Shown: in pieces, positions 55,163-64,000 of the stretch
Layout of the letters: the number at the start of each line of letters is the position of its first letter
Position numbering within the stretch: position 1 is the first letter of the stretch
DNA from: Blasia pusilla
Lineage: Eukaryota; Marchantiophyta; Marchantiopsida; Blasiales
NCBI GenBank assembly: GCA_050084515.1
Contig: CM114272.1
Location: forward strand, 38,006,001-38,070,000
Direction of reading: 5' to 3'
Length of the DNA: 64,000 nucleotides
Translations under genes and position numbers: made by a program
Notes under the pieces: model-generated
What the model was told of the DNA's origin: nothing
The model's input: only the letters and a program-made list of their open reading frames with translations
Databases searched by the model: none

Positions 55163-56115
55163 GACGGATGAGAGCCGGAGGTGGAATTTGCGACTCCCGA
55201 AGTGCCGAGTCCCAGACATGAGGATGTTCCAACCGAAAATCTTTCCGCGGGACCTTCGGGTCCAAACTTACACGATCCGGCCTTTTATACCCAAATGATG
55301 GGATTGATGAAGGTGATGGCGGACCAGATGGCTGAACAGAGCAAGGTGATCTCGGAATTCAAGTCAAATGGAGCCTCTAGTTCTGGCAAGAAGCTTTGTA
55401 AGACTAATTTTCCAACGCCATTCACAGGAATGGGGCGTTCTCGGAAAGTGAGCGAGTTTCTAACGGAACTCGAACTCTATTTCGAAGCGCAAAAGCGGAC
55501 AAACAAGACAAGGTGATCAGAGCGGTCACATTTTTCGAAGGATCACGCTCTCCATTGGTGGACGGCTCACCGGAAAGAACATCTAGGTCGTGGGAAAACG
55601 TTGAGTTGGGAAGATTTCAAGGAGTTGATTGGGAACCGATTCACCCGGAATATCGGAGTACCGCGATGGCATGGAGGTGGTGAGGTTGCGCCGAGTGGAT
55701 CACTTGGCGCTTATGTCGAGAGTTTAGTGCGCTCATGAGTGCACTTTCCTGAATGAACATACTAAAAGGTAATCTTCCTAAGTGGGCTCAAACCGAGTGC
55801 GAGAAGGCTCTCTTTCGTATGCCTCACATCCCAGAGGCGCGCGGACCTCTTGAGACTAGCCGAGCGGATTGGGGACGATGAAGTCCAACACCAAACCCTT
55901 TGAGACAAAAAGTTTTTCTAAGTTCAGAAGAATAAAGGGACATCCAAGAGGGTTTGGAATGGGGGTGAGCGCGACCACGGAGGGTCTCGCCCAAATGGCT
56001 AAACGAATGGAACTCAACGCGAAGTCGAAGGGCCGCCGTTCTGAAGTCAACGAATGCCAAAGTGATTTGTTATAATTGTGGCGAACCGGGCATATGGCTA
56101 AGGAATGTGTGAGGC
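55163..56115 (+). pseudogene. Element D gag with zinc knuckle, frameshifted
   Basis: The open part from 55181 reads LMKVMADQMAEQSKVI and CKTNFPTPFTGMGRS, as in element A gag, then breaks at about 55510. Capsid-like phrases (DHALHWW-type, YVESL-type) continue in other frames. At 56066-56112 ICYNCGEPG and AKECV are visible in two frames, a CCHC knuckle broken by a single-base indel at its His. Confidence 0.8.
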
Positions 56116-56213
56116 CCAAGGTTAGTAAACCGAGTATGATTGCGTTTGCCGCTAAGCATTTATCGGAGGGAGATCTAGATACATCTCTCTGAGTCACCAA
56201 GAGGACGCCCAAT

Positions 56214-56730
56214 TTGGTTTACCTAGGATCCAAGATCGCTAATCGCAATGTGATGTTGCTCGTTGATACAGGTGCTTCGCACTCATTCTTGAGTCCGAGA
56301 ATTGTAAAAACGTTGGGATTGCCAACCACCAAAGCGGATGAACCCATTAGATTAGGATTCGCGGGAGGAAAATCCCACCAGACATCAGATCTGGTTTTAG
56401 GGCTAGTTGTGAGATGCGGAGTATTTGAGTTGAAGGAGAATTTTACAGTTTGCGAGATGGACGGTATCGACGGAGTCTTGGGGAACACGTTCTTGGATGC
56501 GTATGAGGTGGGCGAGGCGGAAACCTTTGAGGTTAAGCGTCATGGTTAACGGCAAACGGACGGACGTCAGATTGGTTCGTGAGGTGCCTAGAAAGAAGGA
56601 GTTGGTGAACGCCATCACGAGGACGAGTTTGACCGAGTTAGAGGAAGGATTCCTTTGCTTGATGAGACGAGTAGAGGATGATGCAAGCGCAAGATGCAGA
56701 GATCAGAACTCAGCTTCAAGGAGATCCTGA
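56214..56730 (+). CDS. Element D protease and linker
   Basis: [19 protein letters not shown] has the retropepsin Asp-Thr-Gly. [14 protein letters not shown] follows as in element A. The linker frame (56497-56730) carries [19 protein letters not shown]. Zinc knuckle and capsid lie directly upstream. Confidence 0.82.
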
Positions 56731-56747
56731 AACACTCAAGAGAGTTG

Positions 56748-57540
56748 TGAAAGAATTTGAAGATGTGTTGACTAAGGAGCTTCCGACTGAGTTGCCACCA
56801 CATAGGGCGGTTGATCATAAGATTGAGGTGATACCAGGATCTCAACCACCTTCAAAGGCACCATATAGGTTGAATCAAGAGGAACTTGCTGAGTTGAAGA
56901 AACAGTTGGGTGAACTCCTAGAGAGGGGTTACATCCGAACGAGCAAGTCACCTTATGGGGCGCCCGTCCTCTTTGTCAAGAAGAAGGATGGGAAGTTGAG
57001 ACTCTGTGTTGATTATCGGCGCTGAATAAATTGACGGTAAGGAATAACTATCCTCTACCGAGGATGGATGACCTCTTTGATCGATTGTCGGTGCCAAGTA
57101 TTTCAGCCGGATTGACCTGAAATCAGGATATTATCATATTCGGATTCTTTGAAGCGGATGTAGAGAAGCGCTTGTAGGGACGAGATACGGTTCGTTCGAG
57201 TTTGTAGTAATGCCTTTCGGTCTTTGTAATGCGCCTCCGGCGTTTACCACTTTGATGAACTCCGTCTTTCACAAGGAGACGGATGAGTTTGTGATCATCT
57301 ATATAGATGACATACTCATCTATTCGAAAACACTAGAGGAGCACGCTCGACATTTGAAGACGGTGTTTGAGAAACTTAGGCGAACAAGTTTGTATGCGAA
57401 TGCGGATAAGAGTGAGTTCGGTTTGACGAAGATCAAGTTCTTGGGGCATGTGGTCGAGTGCGGATGGAGTGAGTCCAGACATGGAAAAGGTGAGCGCGAT
57501 TGCGAATGGGAACCGCCTTCCACGGTGAAGGGATGAGAAG
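56748..57540 (+). pseudogene. Element D reverse transcriptase
   Basis: [18 protein letters not shown], then [20 protein letters not shown] and LRLCVDYRR (fingers), a damaged LDL region with stops near 57025-57200, MPFGLCNAPPAF, FVIIYIDDILIYSK (catalytic Asp pair), and FGLTKIKFLGHVVE. At least three frame disruptions. Confidence 0.87.
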
Positions 57541-57689
57541 GTTCATCTGAGTATTTGTCGATTTTACGGACATACGTGAAGAATTTTTTGGGCATAGTGA
57601 AACCTCTCACGGATTGGACCGCAAAGTTTTCCAATACTACATGGACCGAGGAAGTGGATAAAGCGTTCAATCGAGTCAAAGAGATCCTC

Positions 57690-58060
57690 TCGTAGGAACC
57701 AGTTCTAAAAGCGCCGGAGTTTGAACAACCGTTCGAGGTGCACACGGATGCTAGTGATTTCGCGATTGCAGGAATGTTGGTGCAAAAAGGGAGACCTGTA
57801 GCATACGAAAGCAAGAAGCTGACCGACACCGAAAGGAGATGGCCTACTCATGAGAAAGAGTTGTTTGCGGTGGTTCATTGCTTGAGGAAGTGGCGTCACT
57901 ATTTGGGACTTCACAGGACTCGAGTATTCACCGATAACATATCGCTCAAGTATTTTGAGACCCAGGATCGCGTGGCGCCAAAACAACCGGTGGCATGATA
58001 CCTTGGCATTGATGAATGTGGAGCTAATCCACAAGCCGGGGAAAGACAATGTCATTCCAG
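57690..58060 (+). CDS. Element D RNase H
   Basis: FEVHTDASDFAIAGMLVQK, then AYESKKLTDTERRWPTHEKE and FTDNISLKYFETQ: the catalytic Asp/Glu residues of Ty3 RNase H are visible. It runs nearly open into the integrase region. Confidence 0.84.
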
Positions 58061-59430
58061 ATGCGTTAAGTCGCAGGGATGAACACATGCCATCGACGAC
58101 ACAAGTGTTGAGAGCAATGTTCCCTAATGAAACAGACCTGGAAAGAAGGATTCGTGAAGGATACATGAAGGATGAGCAAGCAAGGGAGTACCTTGGGAAG
58201 TTAAAGCGGGGTGAGAAGGTGGCCAATCTGAGTTTGAGACACGGCTTGCTAAGATTTAAGCAGAGCAGGATCTATGTAGGCCAAGGCAAGCTACGGACCA
58301 AGGTGTTTGTGGAATGTCATGATGGACCTTTGGCGGGACACAAAGGGGAGAAATCCTCTTCTTGCTGTTTTGTCTAAGAGGTTCTTCCGGCCCAACATGA
58401 AGGAAGATGTTGCTCAATATGTGAAAACATCGTGACTCCAAGGCGAACCGCGTGTCTTATGCGAAGAAACAAGGTTTACTTCATCCTTTGCCAATCCCGG
58501 AGGGACCCTTGCAAAGCATTAGCATGGATTTCATTACGAGTCTTCCAGATCCGAGGGAGACAACGCTATACTTATGATAGTTAATCGGTTTAGCAAGTTG
58601 GGGAGGTTTGTGCCGGCGAGAGAGTCTGCGACGGCCCGCGACTTCCGACTATTCTGGATGGTTGGTGGCGCGTCGCCGCACGGATTGCCTAGGAGCATTG
58701 TGTCCGATCGGGATCCGAAGTTTACAAAGTGCCTTTTGGAAACATCTATTCGGGAGGTTCCGGACCAAACTCAGCTTTAAACGGCCTTCCATCCTCAAAC
58801 GGATGGGCAACGGAAAAAGTAAACTCGGTCGTAAACCAATACTTACGGAATTACGTGAGTGCGGACCAAAGAGATTGGGCCAAGTGGTTAAGTATGGCTG
58901 AGTATTGTTACAACTCGACTAAGCATTCGCAACCGGAGAATCTCCGTTTCTTCCGGGCGTATCAAAGAGAACCAGAAGGGCCTCTTGACTTAGCTCTTTC
59001 GAAGGGCAATACATCGACACACACTCGTCAAGCAACGGCGGAATGTTTGTTAGTGGAAATGTAGGAACGACAAGAGCGAGCGAGAGAAAGTCTCGCCAAG
59101 GCTCAACTAAGGTACGTAAAGCATGCTAACAAAAGTCGGCGCCATGTGAGTTTCCAAGTTTGGGAACAAGTGTGGTTGAGTGTTAAGAATCTCACTCTTC
59201 CGAAAGAATTGTCTGCGAAATTGTCAGCCAAGTATGCCGGACCGTATGTGATCAAGGCAAGGCCGTTTGAGGATGTGTACACGTTGGAGCTGCCAAACGA
59301 GTTCAAGATTCACCCGACTTTCCATGTGTCATTATTGAAGAAGTATCTTCAAGACAATGTGCGTCCGGAGCGAAGGAGGATTTTGAGACCACAACCGGTC
59401 ATCGAAATGAGGAACCGAGTTCGAGGTTGA
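58061..59430 (+). pseudogene. Element D integrase
   Basis: ELIHKPGKDNVIPDALSRRD leads in. The zinc part is damaged around 58370-58450. LQSISMDFITSLPD gives the first Asp, VSDRDPKFTK the second. A frame change near 58740 precedes VNSVVNQYLRNYVSADQRDW and the C-terminal KYAGPYVI and HPTFHVSLLKKYLQ. Several frameshifts. Confidence 0.82.
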
Positions 59431-59590
59431 GACTATTCTGCGTCCAGACGTAGGGGCCACCAATCGAGTACTTGGTCAAGTGGAAAGGCTATCATGTGAA
59501 AGAGGCGACTTGGATTTGGAGGCGGATCTAGAACATGCACAAGAAGCATTGCGTGACTTCAGATGGATGCAAGCAAAGCACGTGCGTTAG
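59400..59590 (+). pseudogene. Element D chromodomain, broken
   Basis: Pieces of the element A chromodomain appear in different frames: FEVETILRPD, EYLVKWKGYHVKEATW and LEHAQEALRDFRWM. Small indels separate them, so no continuous domain remains. Confidence 0.75.
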
Positions 59591-60114
59591 TACATGGTGA
59601 AGCAATGGACATAACTTATGACCGGAAAGCTTGGGCCGATAACCCGTTGTAACTAGAAAGGTTTAGTTGTTGCAATAAAGAAGACATGGATTTGGAGATT
59701 CGATGCTTGTATTGTAATTTTGAGTTTGGTTTGTGCAAGGCAATGAGTAGTTCTTCATATGCTTATGATGTAAGTCAAGGAGACCAAACAATGAGTATTT
59801 GAGGTGAGAGCTTGTATTCAGATAAGGCATCTAGATCAGGACCAAGTGTTGAAGTACTAGCATTTGGGCTCGCCCTAACGTCGGCGGGGCAGATGAGTTT
59901 GTCTTGGGGTTTGTGGTGATCTCATTCATGTTTCATGACTGAACTTAGTGACGTGCCTAGGTGGAATACAGGTGACCCAAAAATAGTACGAGTTGGCTAG
60001 GTAGACAGGCGGTTGTTTACAAATAGTGAGTGAAGTGTTAGGTTGCAGACTTAGTAAGCTTATTTTGATAGTTAGATTAGTTTGGCAGAACTAGTCTAGG
60101 CTCATCAGAAAGCA

Positions 60115-60642
60115 TGATCTATTCTATGAATTCTTCTGCCTCGTCATCAAATAAATTCCTACTCCAAAACGCTGCAGTCAAGCTGGATCCTTGAGTTCTT
60201 TGAACTCACTCATCATCGTCCGAGAGCTTTTCCAAAATTACTGTCGACCTTGCCCTCCCGATTTTTGGAATCGTGGGAAGTGACGATGGTGTCACTACCA
60301 ATGGTGGGTCTGGAACCGGAGCTCTCGGCCTCGGAGGCGAGTTGTACGCCCCAACTAACTTGTCGTAATTTGCCTTTGCCTCTTTGCAAAGGTCAAACAG
60401 TTCTTGCCTTCCCTCAAGGTAGAGAATGTTCCTGCCACTCTGCCAGGCGCCTCTGATACTCGCTCTTGAAAGGCCCACTAAGTCGAATACCAAGTCACCC
60501 GGCCTTGAGCAGAGCTCGATGAGCGTTTGCATCAGGGCTGGCGACTTTTCCCTTCCTCCAAGTAAGGGGGTACCGTCTTGCATGTAAATTCCCAGGGGGG
60601 AATTGTATAAACCATCTAAGTTGTACCCATCGGAGCATGGAT
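60115..60642. repeat. Right copy of the duplicated gene end flanking element D
   Basis: Near-perfect copy of 53391-53917 beginning at 'gatctattctatgaattctt'. It continues beyond 60642 into the intact last exon, so this is the native arrangement and the left copy is the truncated one. Confidence 0.9.
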
Positions 60643-60718
60643 CCATTGGATCTAGGATCTTAAACACTTGGAAGTTGTGCTCGGGCCGAACAAAGCAGTA
60701 AACAAAGGAGTGGTCCAT
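60206..60718 (-). CDS. Methyltransferase-like family, last exon (N4/N6 DNA methylase-type C-terminal part)
   Basis: Opens after an acceptor (tttacag) at 60719-60725 and runs 170 codons to a stop at 60206. It reads YMQDGTPLLGGREKSPALMQ, ELCSRPGDLVFDLVGLSRAS, then NILYLEGRQELFDLCKEA and a Pro-rich acidic tail ending LSDDDE. The pattern 'KP..L…L…PGD.V.D...G...A…GR…..E…' is the SAM-binding end of N4/N6 (DpnII/MunI-type) DNA methylases, but the DPF.GSG loop is degenerate (DLVGLSR), so activity is doubtful. The paired motif region lies in the upstream exon (61229-61756). The gene is a member of a local multicopy family. Confidence 0.6.
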   Translation of the reverse strand: MDHSFVYCFVRPEHNFQVFKILDPMDPCSDGYNLDGLYNSPLGIYMQDGTPLLGGREKSPALMQTLIELCSRPGDLVFDLVGLSRASIRGAWQSGRNILYLEGRQELFDLCKEAKANYDKLVGAYNSPPRPRAPVPDPPLVVTPSSLPTIPKIGRARSTVILEKLSDDDE

Positions 60719-61228
60719 CTGTAAAGAAGCAAGTTGGAAACAATATCAGCAACAAGAAAGAGCTACTTGACCGCTAGTCTACTCTTAGTATGGTGACACA
60801 ATGTGCAACACGTCCCCAAAGAACTTCGCTTAACCCCAGAGAACTTCGTTATAGTCCTAACATTGGAGCAACCTGTCGGAGTCCAACGGGTTGTTTTACA
60901 AGTGTTAGTGATTTTTTTTGCCATGAGCAACCCGTCGGAAGTCGAGAGGTTGTTGGCTTAGAGCAGCCCATGGTTGGCTAAGAGCAACCCGTCGCTTTCA
61001 AACGGGTTGCATCATTCCAAAAACACAAGGAAAAGCATAAGCACTTGCAACCCGTCCGGTTCCGACATGTTGCATTCACCCAATGGAGACTTGTGGTAAA
61101 GTTGCAACCCGTCGCTTTTAGACGGATTGCAACACCGCAGTCAACCAGCTCAAACAATCCAACGGGTTGCATGCAGAGAGGCAACCCGTCGGAGCAAGAC
61201 AAATTGTATATGGATTTAGAGCCCTTAC
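60719..61228. other. Intron of the methyltransferase-like gene holding palindromic repeats
   Basis: GT donor at 61228 (gtaagg) and AG acceptor at 60719 on the minus strand. The 510-bp intron is mainly made of gcaaccc-type palindromes: 60868-60894, about 60927-60955, 60982-61010, 61046-61073, 61101-61130 and an inside-out copy at about 61158-61190. Confidence 0.75.
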
Positions 61229-61756
61229 CCAAATTTGACTCGTCGCCGATCGGAGTGGGTACTCGTTCTTGATGATCCACGATTGCGCCGTCCCCCACTT
61301 CAGCGATCTCTTCACGCACTGCAAGTTGAAGAGCTCGTCCTTGCTCCCTCCAGTCAAGACCAAGAAACAACCCTTGTCATTGAGATAAGCGTATGCAAAG
61401 GAAAACAAGAGCGCGATTTGATCATAGGTAAGAGGGATATTCCAGTCTAGGACACTGTCAGACGGATTCTCGTCCCACAAGCGCAACCCAGAGGGCAAAT
61501 CAGCGACGAGGAGATCCACCGCCACCTCCTCGACCTCCCTATGGACCGTCCAAGGAGCGTGCCCGTTTTGTTGAAGCTTCCGTCCCATCATTGTCAATTT
61601 GTCGATGGCGGGTGTCGACTTTTGGGAAATGAAACTTTGCAGCTCATTCAGAAGATTTGTGCAATGAATGATGACGCTTTTTCGGGTCGTTGTTTCTCTA
61701 TGTCTTCCCAAGGATGATGGAGTGTATTCCACATCCTGGTCTGCTCCCTGGGACAA
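61229..61756 (-). CDS. Methyltransferase-like family, penultimate exon
   Basis: Reads YTPSSLGRHRETTTRKSVI, FISQKSTPAIDKLTMMGRK, VDLLVADLPSGLRLWDE (where N4/N6 methylases have a D/N/S-PP-Y/F motif, here DLPS), YDQIALLFSFAYAYL, GCFLVLTGGS and KWGTAQSWIIKNEYPLRS. It is followed by a gtaagg donor. The strand-helix order and the 'fa..y.....G.flvl' phrase match the catalytic half of such methylases. The key PP pair is lost, suggesting a non-catalytic or decayed enzyme. A link to DNA or RNA methylation is inference. Confidence 0.55.
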
Positions 61757-64000
61757 ACGTGGCGCCTCTCGCTTCCGCTTTTCCTGAGTCTGCGGTCGGC
61801 TTGTTGGGGTCTCTATTACCTCGGACTCTGTTGGAGTTTTCTTGGCGGAGGAGCTGGTCTGGCCCTCTCTCCCCGCTCGCCCGGACGATTATGCCCCTCG
61901 CCTTGAATTCTCAGCCTCTTTTTTGGAAGACTCGGCCTCAAAATTCTTTGATCCCCTCGCCTTTACTTTTAGATATGTTGTAAATTTGTCCATGGCGGTG
62001 ACGACCTTGGACACCAACTTCGCTATCTCGAGGGCTTGCTCCTCCGCATCTCCTTAAAAAAAGTCTTTAGGTTCCACGAAATTCAGAATGTCGTCCCTAC
62101 CCGCTGCATCATACACCCGTCAAAGATTGTTCTCGATGACATCCTCAAGGTCGTTGAAGTCCAGCCAGATCGGGCAATTCTCCACCTCCCAGTCGGACAT
62201 GCTTTGAGCCATCTCCATGTCGTACATGGAAAATTCCTCTCCATCAAGCGGAGAAGCCCACAATTTACAGGTTGCCGGTATTTTTTGCGAGGTACCTGCA
62301 TTCTTACAATGGATGAGGTACCTGAACACCATCCGTTGGGCACCTCTTCGTCGAGATGCATCGGCCGCCTACCTTGAAGATCTCGCTTCTTCTTTGAGAA
62401 ATCCCTTTTCTTTGCCTCTATTTCTTCATCCAGGTCTGCTTGAGGGAGGATGTGATCCTTGAACATCGTCCTGAAGCATGGGTTTCTCATGGGCTTGTCC
62501 CGGATGTCATCAAGCGAAAGTTTTAAATCTTCAGTCTCCAGGTTTGCTTCCTCCTGAACAGGCTCTATTTTTTTCAACTCCGCTTGGAGACCCACGAGCA
62601 TGGACTTCCCGAGAAGTCGCAACGCGTCCCAAAATGACCATTCACGGAGCCAGTGGGAGATCACTGGATCAGAGATACCCGCCCTCTTTTGGGCCTCTAT
62701 GCCGTCAAGATTGATTTTCATCAGTTGGATTCTCCTAAATTCCAAAATTCCAGACAAGGCAAATCTATGGACGCGGTCGAGAGACACTTTCTCCCCAATC
62801 CGTCCCTGCCGATCTTCATCCCTCTTCCGCTGGCGCTTGATTATCGCCTTCAGGTCTTTCTAGAAATCGGGGCCAAGTTCGGGGTTGAGAATGGCGATGT
62901 AGCGCTGCATCTTGCTTGCAGTGTACTTCGTAGCTATAGATACTGAAGCTTGGATGAACTAAGCACGCTCAGACGCAGACACGTTCTCCCTTGGCTCCAG
63001 CTCCAATGAAGTGCTCTTCTTGGCGGCCTGTATCTTCGACCAGTAAAGGATTGTCACGATTGCATCTTGGGAAATAAATGTATTTTCCCAAGTCTTTTTT
63101 TTTATTTGATCCCCCTTTGCCAACATCTCATTTACAAGAGCGTCGCCCATGAACCCCTTGTACTCTGCCGGGTGCGTGGTTAGCACTTTCTTCACCGGGT
63201 TGCAATCGTGGATCTAGTGGTGGGTGACGTTCCCCTCGGAACACACTATAAGAATTTTGCAAGCTACATGGGTTCCTGCAACCCGTCGGACTCCGATAGG
63301 TTGCTACACCTCATGGTCGAAATGGTAGCTAAGAGCTAAATATTGCAACCCATCAGAGTCCGACGGATTGCATTCAGATTTGTGATTGCCTAGTTACAAC
63401 CTGTCGGACTCCGACGGGTTGTCAGATGATTTGTATTTAGAGAGTGGTTTCTGCGGAAAAAGTGAACATATCAACATGTCGGAGTTCGACAAGTTACGCA
63501 ATTTCAAGTAAAGTTGCAATTTGACGCCAAAAATCAAGCTCCCCTACTCCGATCACCTACCCGTGGCGGGGAATGCAACCCGTCGGAGTCCGACGAGTTG
63601 CTTTCGGCCAAAAACATCCTAAAAATAGCGGCCAGTCAAGCACCTTGTCGGACTCCGACGAGTTGCTTTAAGGCATCCTATGTTTTGTTTCCACTAGTTA
63701 AACAACTCGTTGGAGTCCGAACGTTTGCAGCAATCAAAATAAAGGAAGAGGAAACTTACGTGTTCATGGCATGCATGGCCATTTCCACCGTCGCCATGTG
63801 ATGAGGGTATGGATTTAGCACGATTGCCTTCAGGCAAAAATGCGCCTTTAATGAATTTTGGCACTCCTCTGCAAATTGGGTTCACTCCATGAACTTGTGG
63901 TTTCCATCCCAGATGAAGAAATAGAGGTTCCGCATCCAGCTGAATTCCGTCCCCTCAATCGCTCTTCTGAATTCCTGATCTCTCATCCTCCAGAATGTGT
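61757..64000 (-). pseudogene. Methyltransferase-like family, N-terminal region, decayed and partial
   Basis: Minus strand from 64000: MRDQEFRRAIEGTEFSWM, NLYFFIWDGNHKF, AEECQNSLKAHF, then a gtaagt donor at 63759. After an intron: VKKVLTTHPAEYKGFMGD, TFISQDAIVTILYWSKIQ, YTASKMQRYIAIL, FRRIQLMKINLDGIEAQKR, MVFRYLIHCKNAGTS and EEFSMYDMEMAQSMSDW. Stops break the same frame repeatedly (TGA near 63882, TAG near 62959 and 62863, others near 62115 and 61895) and a frameshift occurs near 62330. Despite this, protein-like sequence is continuous. The N-terminal module is unknown to me. The gene continues outside the window. Confidence 0.6.
63270..63735. repeat. Palindromic gcaaccc-type repeats, right cluster in an intron
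   Basis: At least seven copies of a 27-nt palindrome with half-site gcaacccgtcgga, e.g. 63278-63304, about 63344-63371, 63396-63422, about 63473-63500, 63575-63601, about 63640-63664 and about 63703-63728. Spacers vary from about 20 to 80 nt and are unrelated. Copies differ by one to five bases, often compensated in the other arm. Confidence 0.88.

Larger units (their letters stand above)
53918..60104 (+). mobile_element. Element D: Ty3/gypsy chromovirus, 3' LTR missing
   Basis: Plus strand: 5' LTR, primer site, gag, zinc knuckle, protease, reverse transcriptase, RNase H, integrase, a damaged chromodomain and 3' untranslated DNA up to about 60104. There a copy of the left flanking gene sequence begins instead of an LTR. 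It is the same family as element A (gag, protease and pol match along their length). Multiple frameshifts make it inactive. Confidence 0.92.

Noticed and set aside
60868-63735. Palindromic repeats as a CRISPR array
   Set aside because: Spacer lengths vary widely, repeats are diverged, no cas genes, and the context is introns of a plant gene.

Overview
This looks like nuclear DNA of a land plant. The intron-rich host genes read as embryophyte families: a heptahelical PAQR/HHP receptor, a PIF1-type helicase and a DnaJ-X chaperone. The Ty3/gypsy elements use the plant-type initiator-Met primer site TGGTATCAGAGC. The DNA methyltransferase-bearing gypsy family suggests a seed-free plant (bryophyte, lycophyte or fern) more than a flowering plant. 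That last step is inference, and the species cannot be named from the sequence.

Layout. 0-1 kb: a tandemly duplicated exon/intron piece with unidentified reading frames on the minus strand. 1.9-3.9 kb: a three-exon HHP/adiponectin-receptor-like gene (minus). 6.0-20.4 kb: an old chromodomain Ty3 element, A (minus), split inside reverse transcriptase by a much younger Ty3 element, B (9.3-17.0 kb, minus). 20.4-23.2 kb: small TIR or fold-back elements and simple repeats. 23.2-35.2 kb: a PIF1-family helicase gene (plus, about 11 exons) with a very long unstructured tail ending in a CCHC zinc knuckle. 35.2-39.7 kb: intergenic sequence with perfect hairpins and short tandem duplications. 39.7-43.6 kb: a nine-exon DnaJ/DnaJ-X gene (minus). 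43.6-47.4 kb: intergenic, AT-rich. 47.4-51.3 kb: a 5'-truncated relative of B, element C (minus). 52.2-53.9 kb: tandemly duplicated 3' ends of a methyltransferase-like gene family. 53.9-60.1 kb: a chromodomain Ty3 element, D (plus), of the same family as A, with no 3' LTR. 60.1-64.0 kb: a broken member of the methyltransferase-like family (minus), whose introns are full of 27-nt palindromes.

Main discovery. Element B carries a DNMT3-like C5-cytosine methyltransferase domain inside its polyprotein, between protease and reverse transcriptase. The family ends in a PHD finger after integrase (degenerate in B, intact in C) where its neighbours A and D carry a chromodomain. A retroelement that brings its own DNA methylation writer and a histone-tail reader is the candidate novel system. 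The B copy is broken by a frameshift and stops, although its two LTRs are almost identical. That suggests recent mobilisation of an already defective copy, with help in trans.

Other unusual signals are the palindrome family confined to the methyltransferase-like gene's introns and 3' flank, the duplicated gene end flanking element D, and several perfect short hairpins scattered through non-coding DNA.
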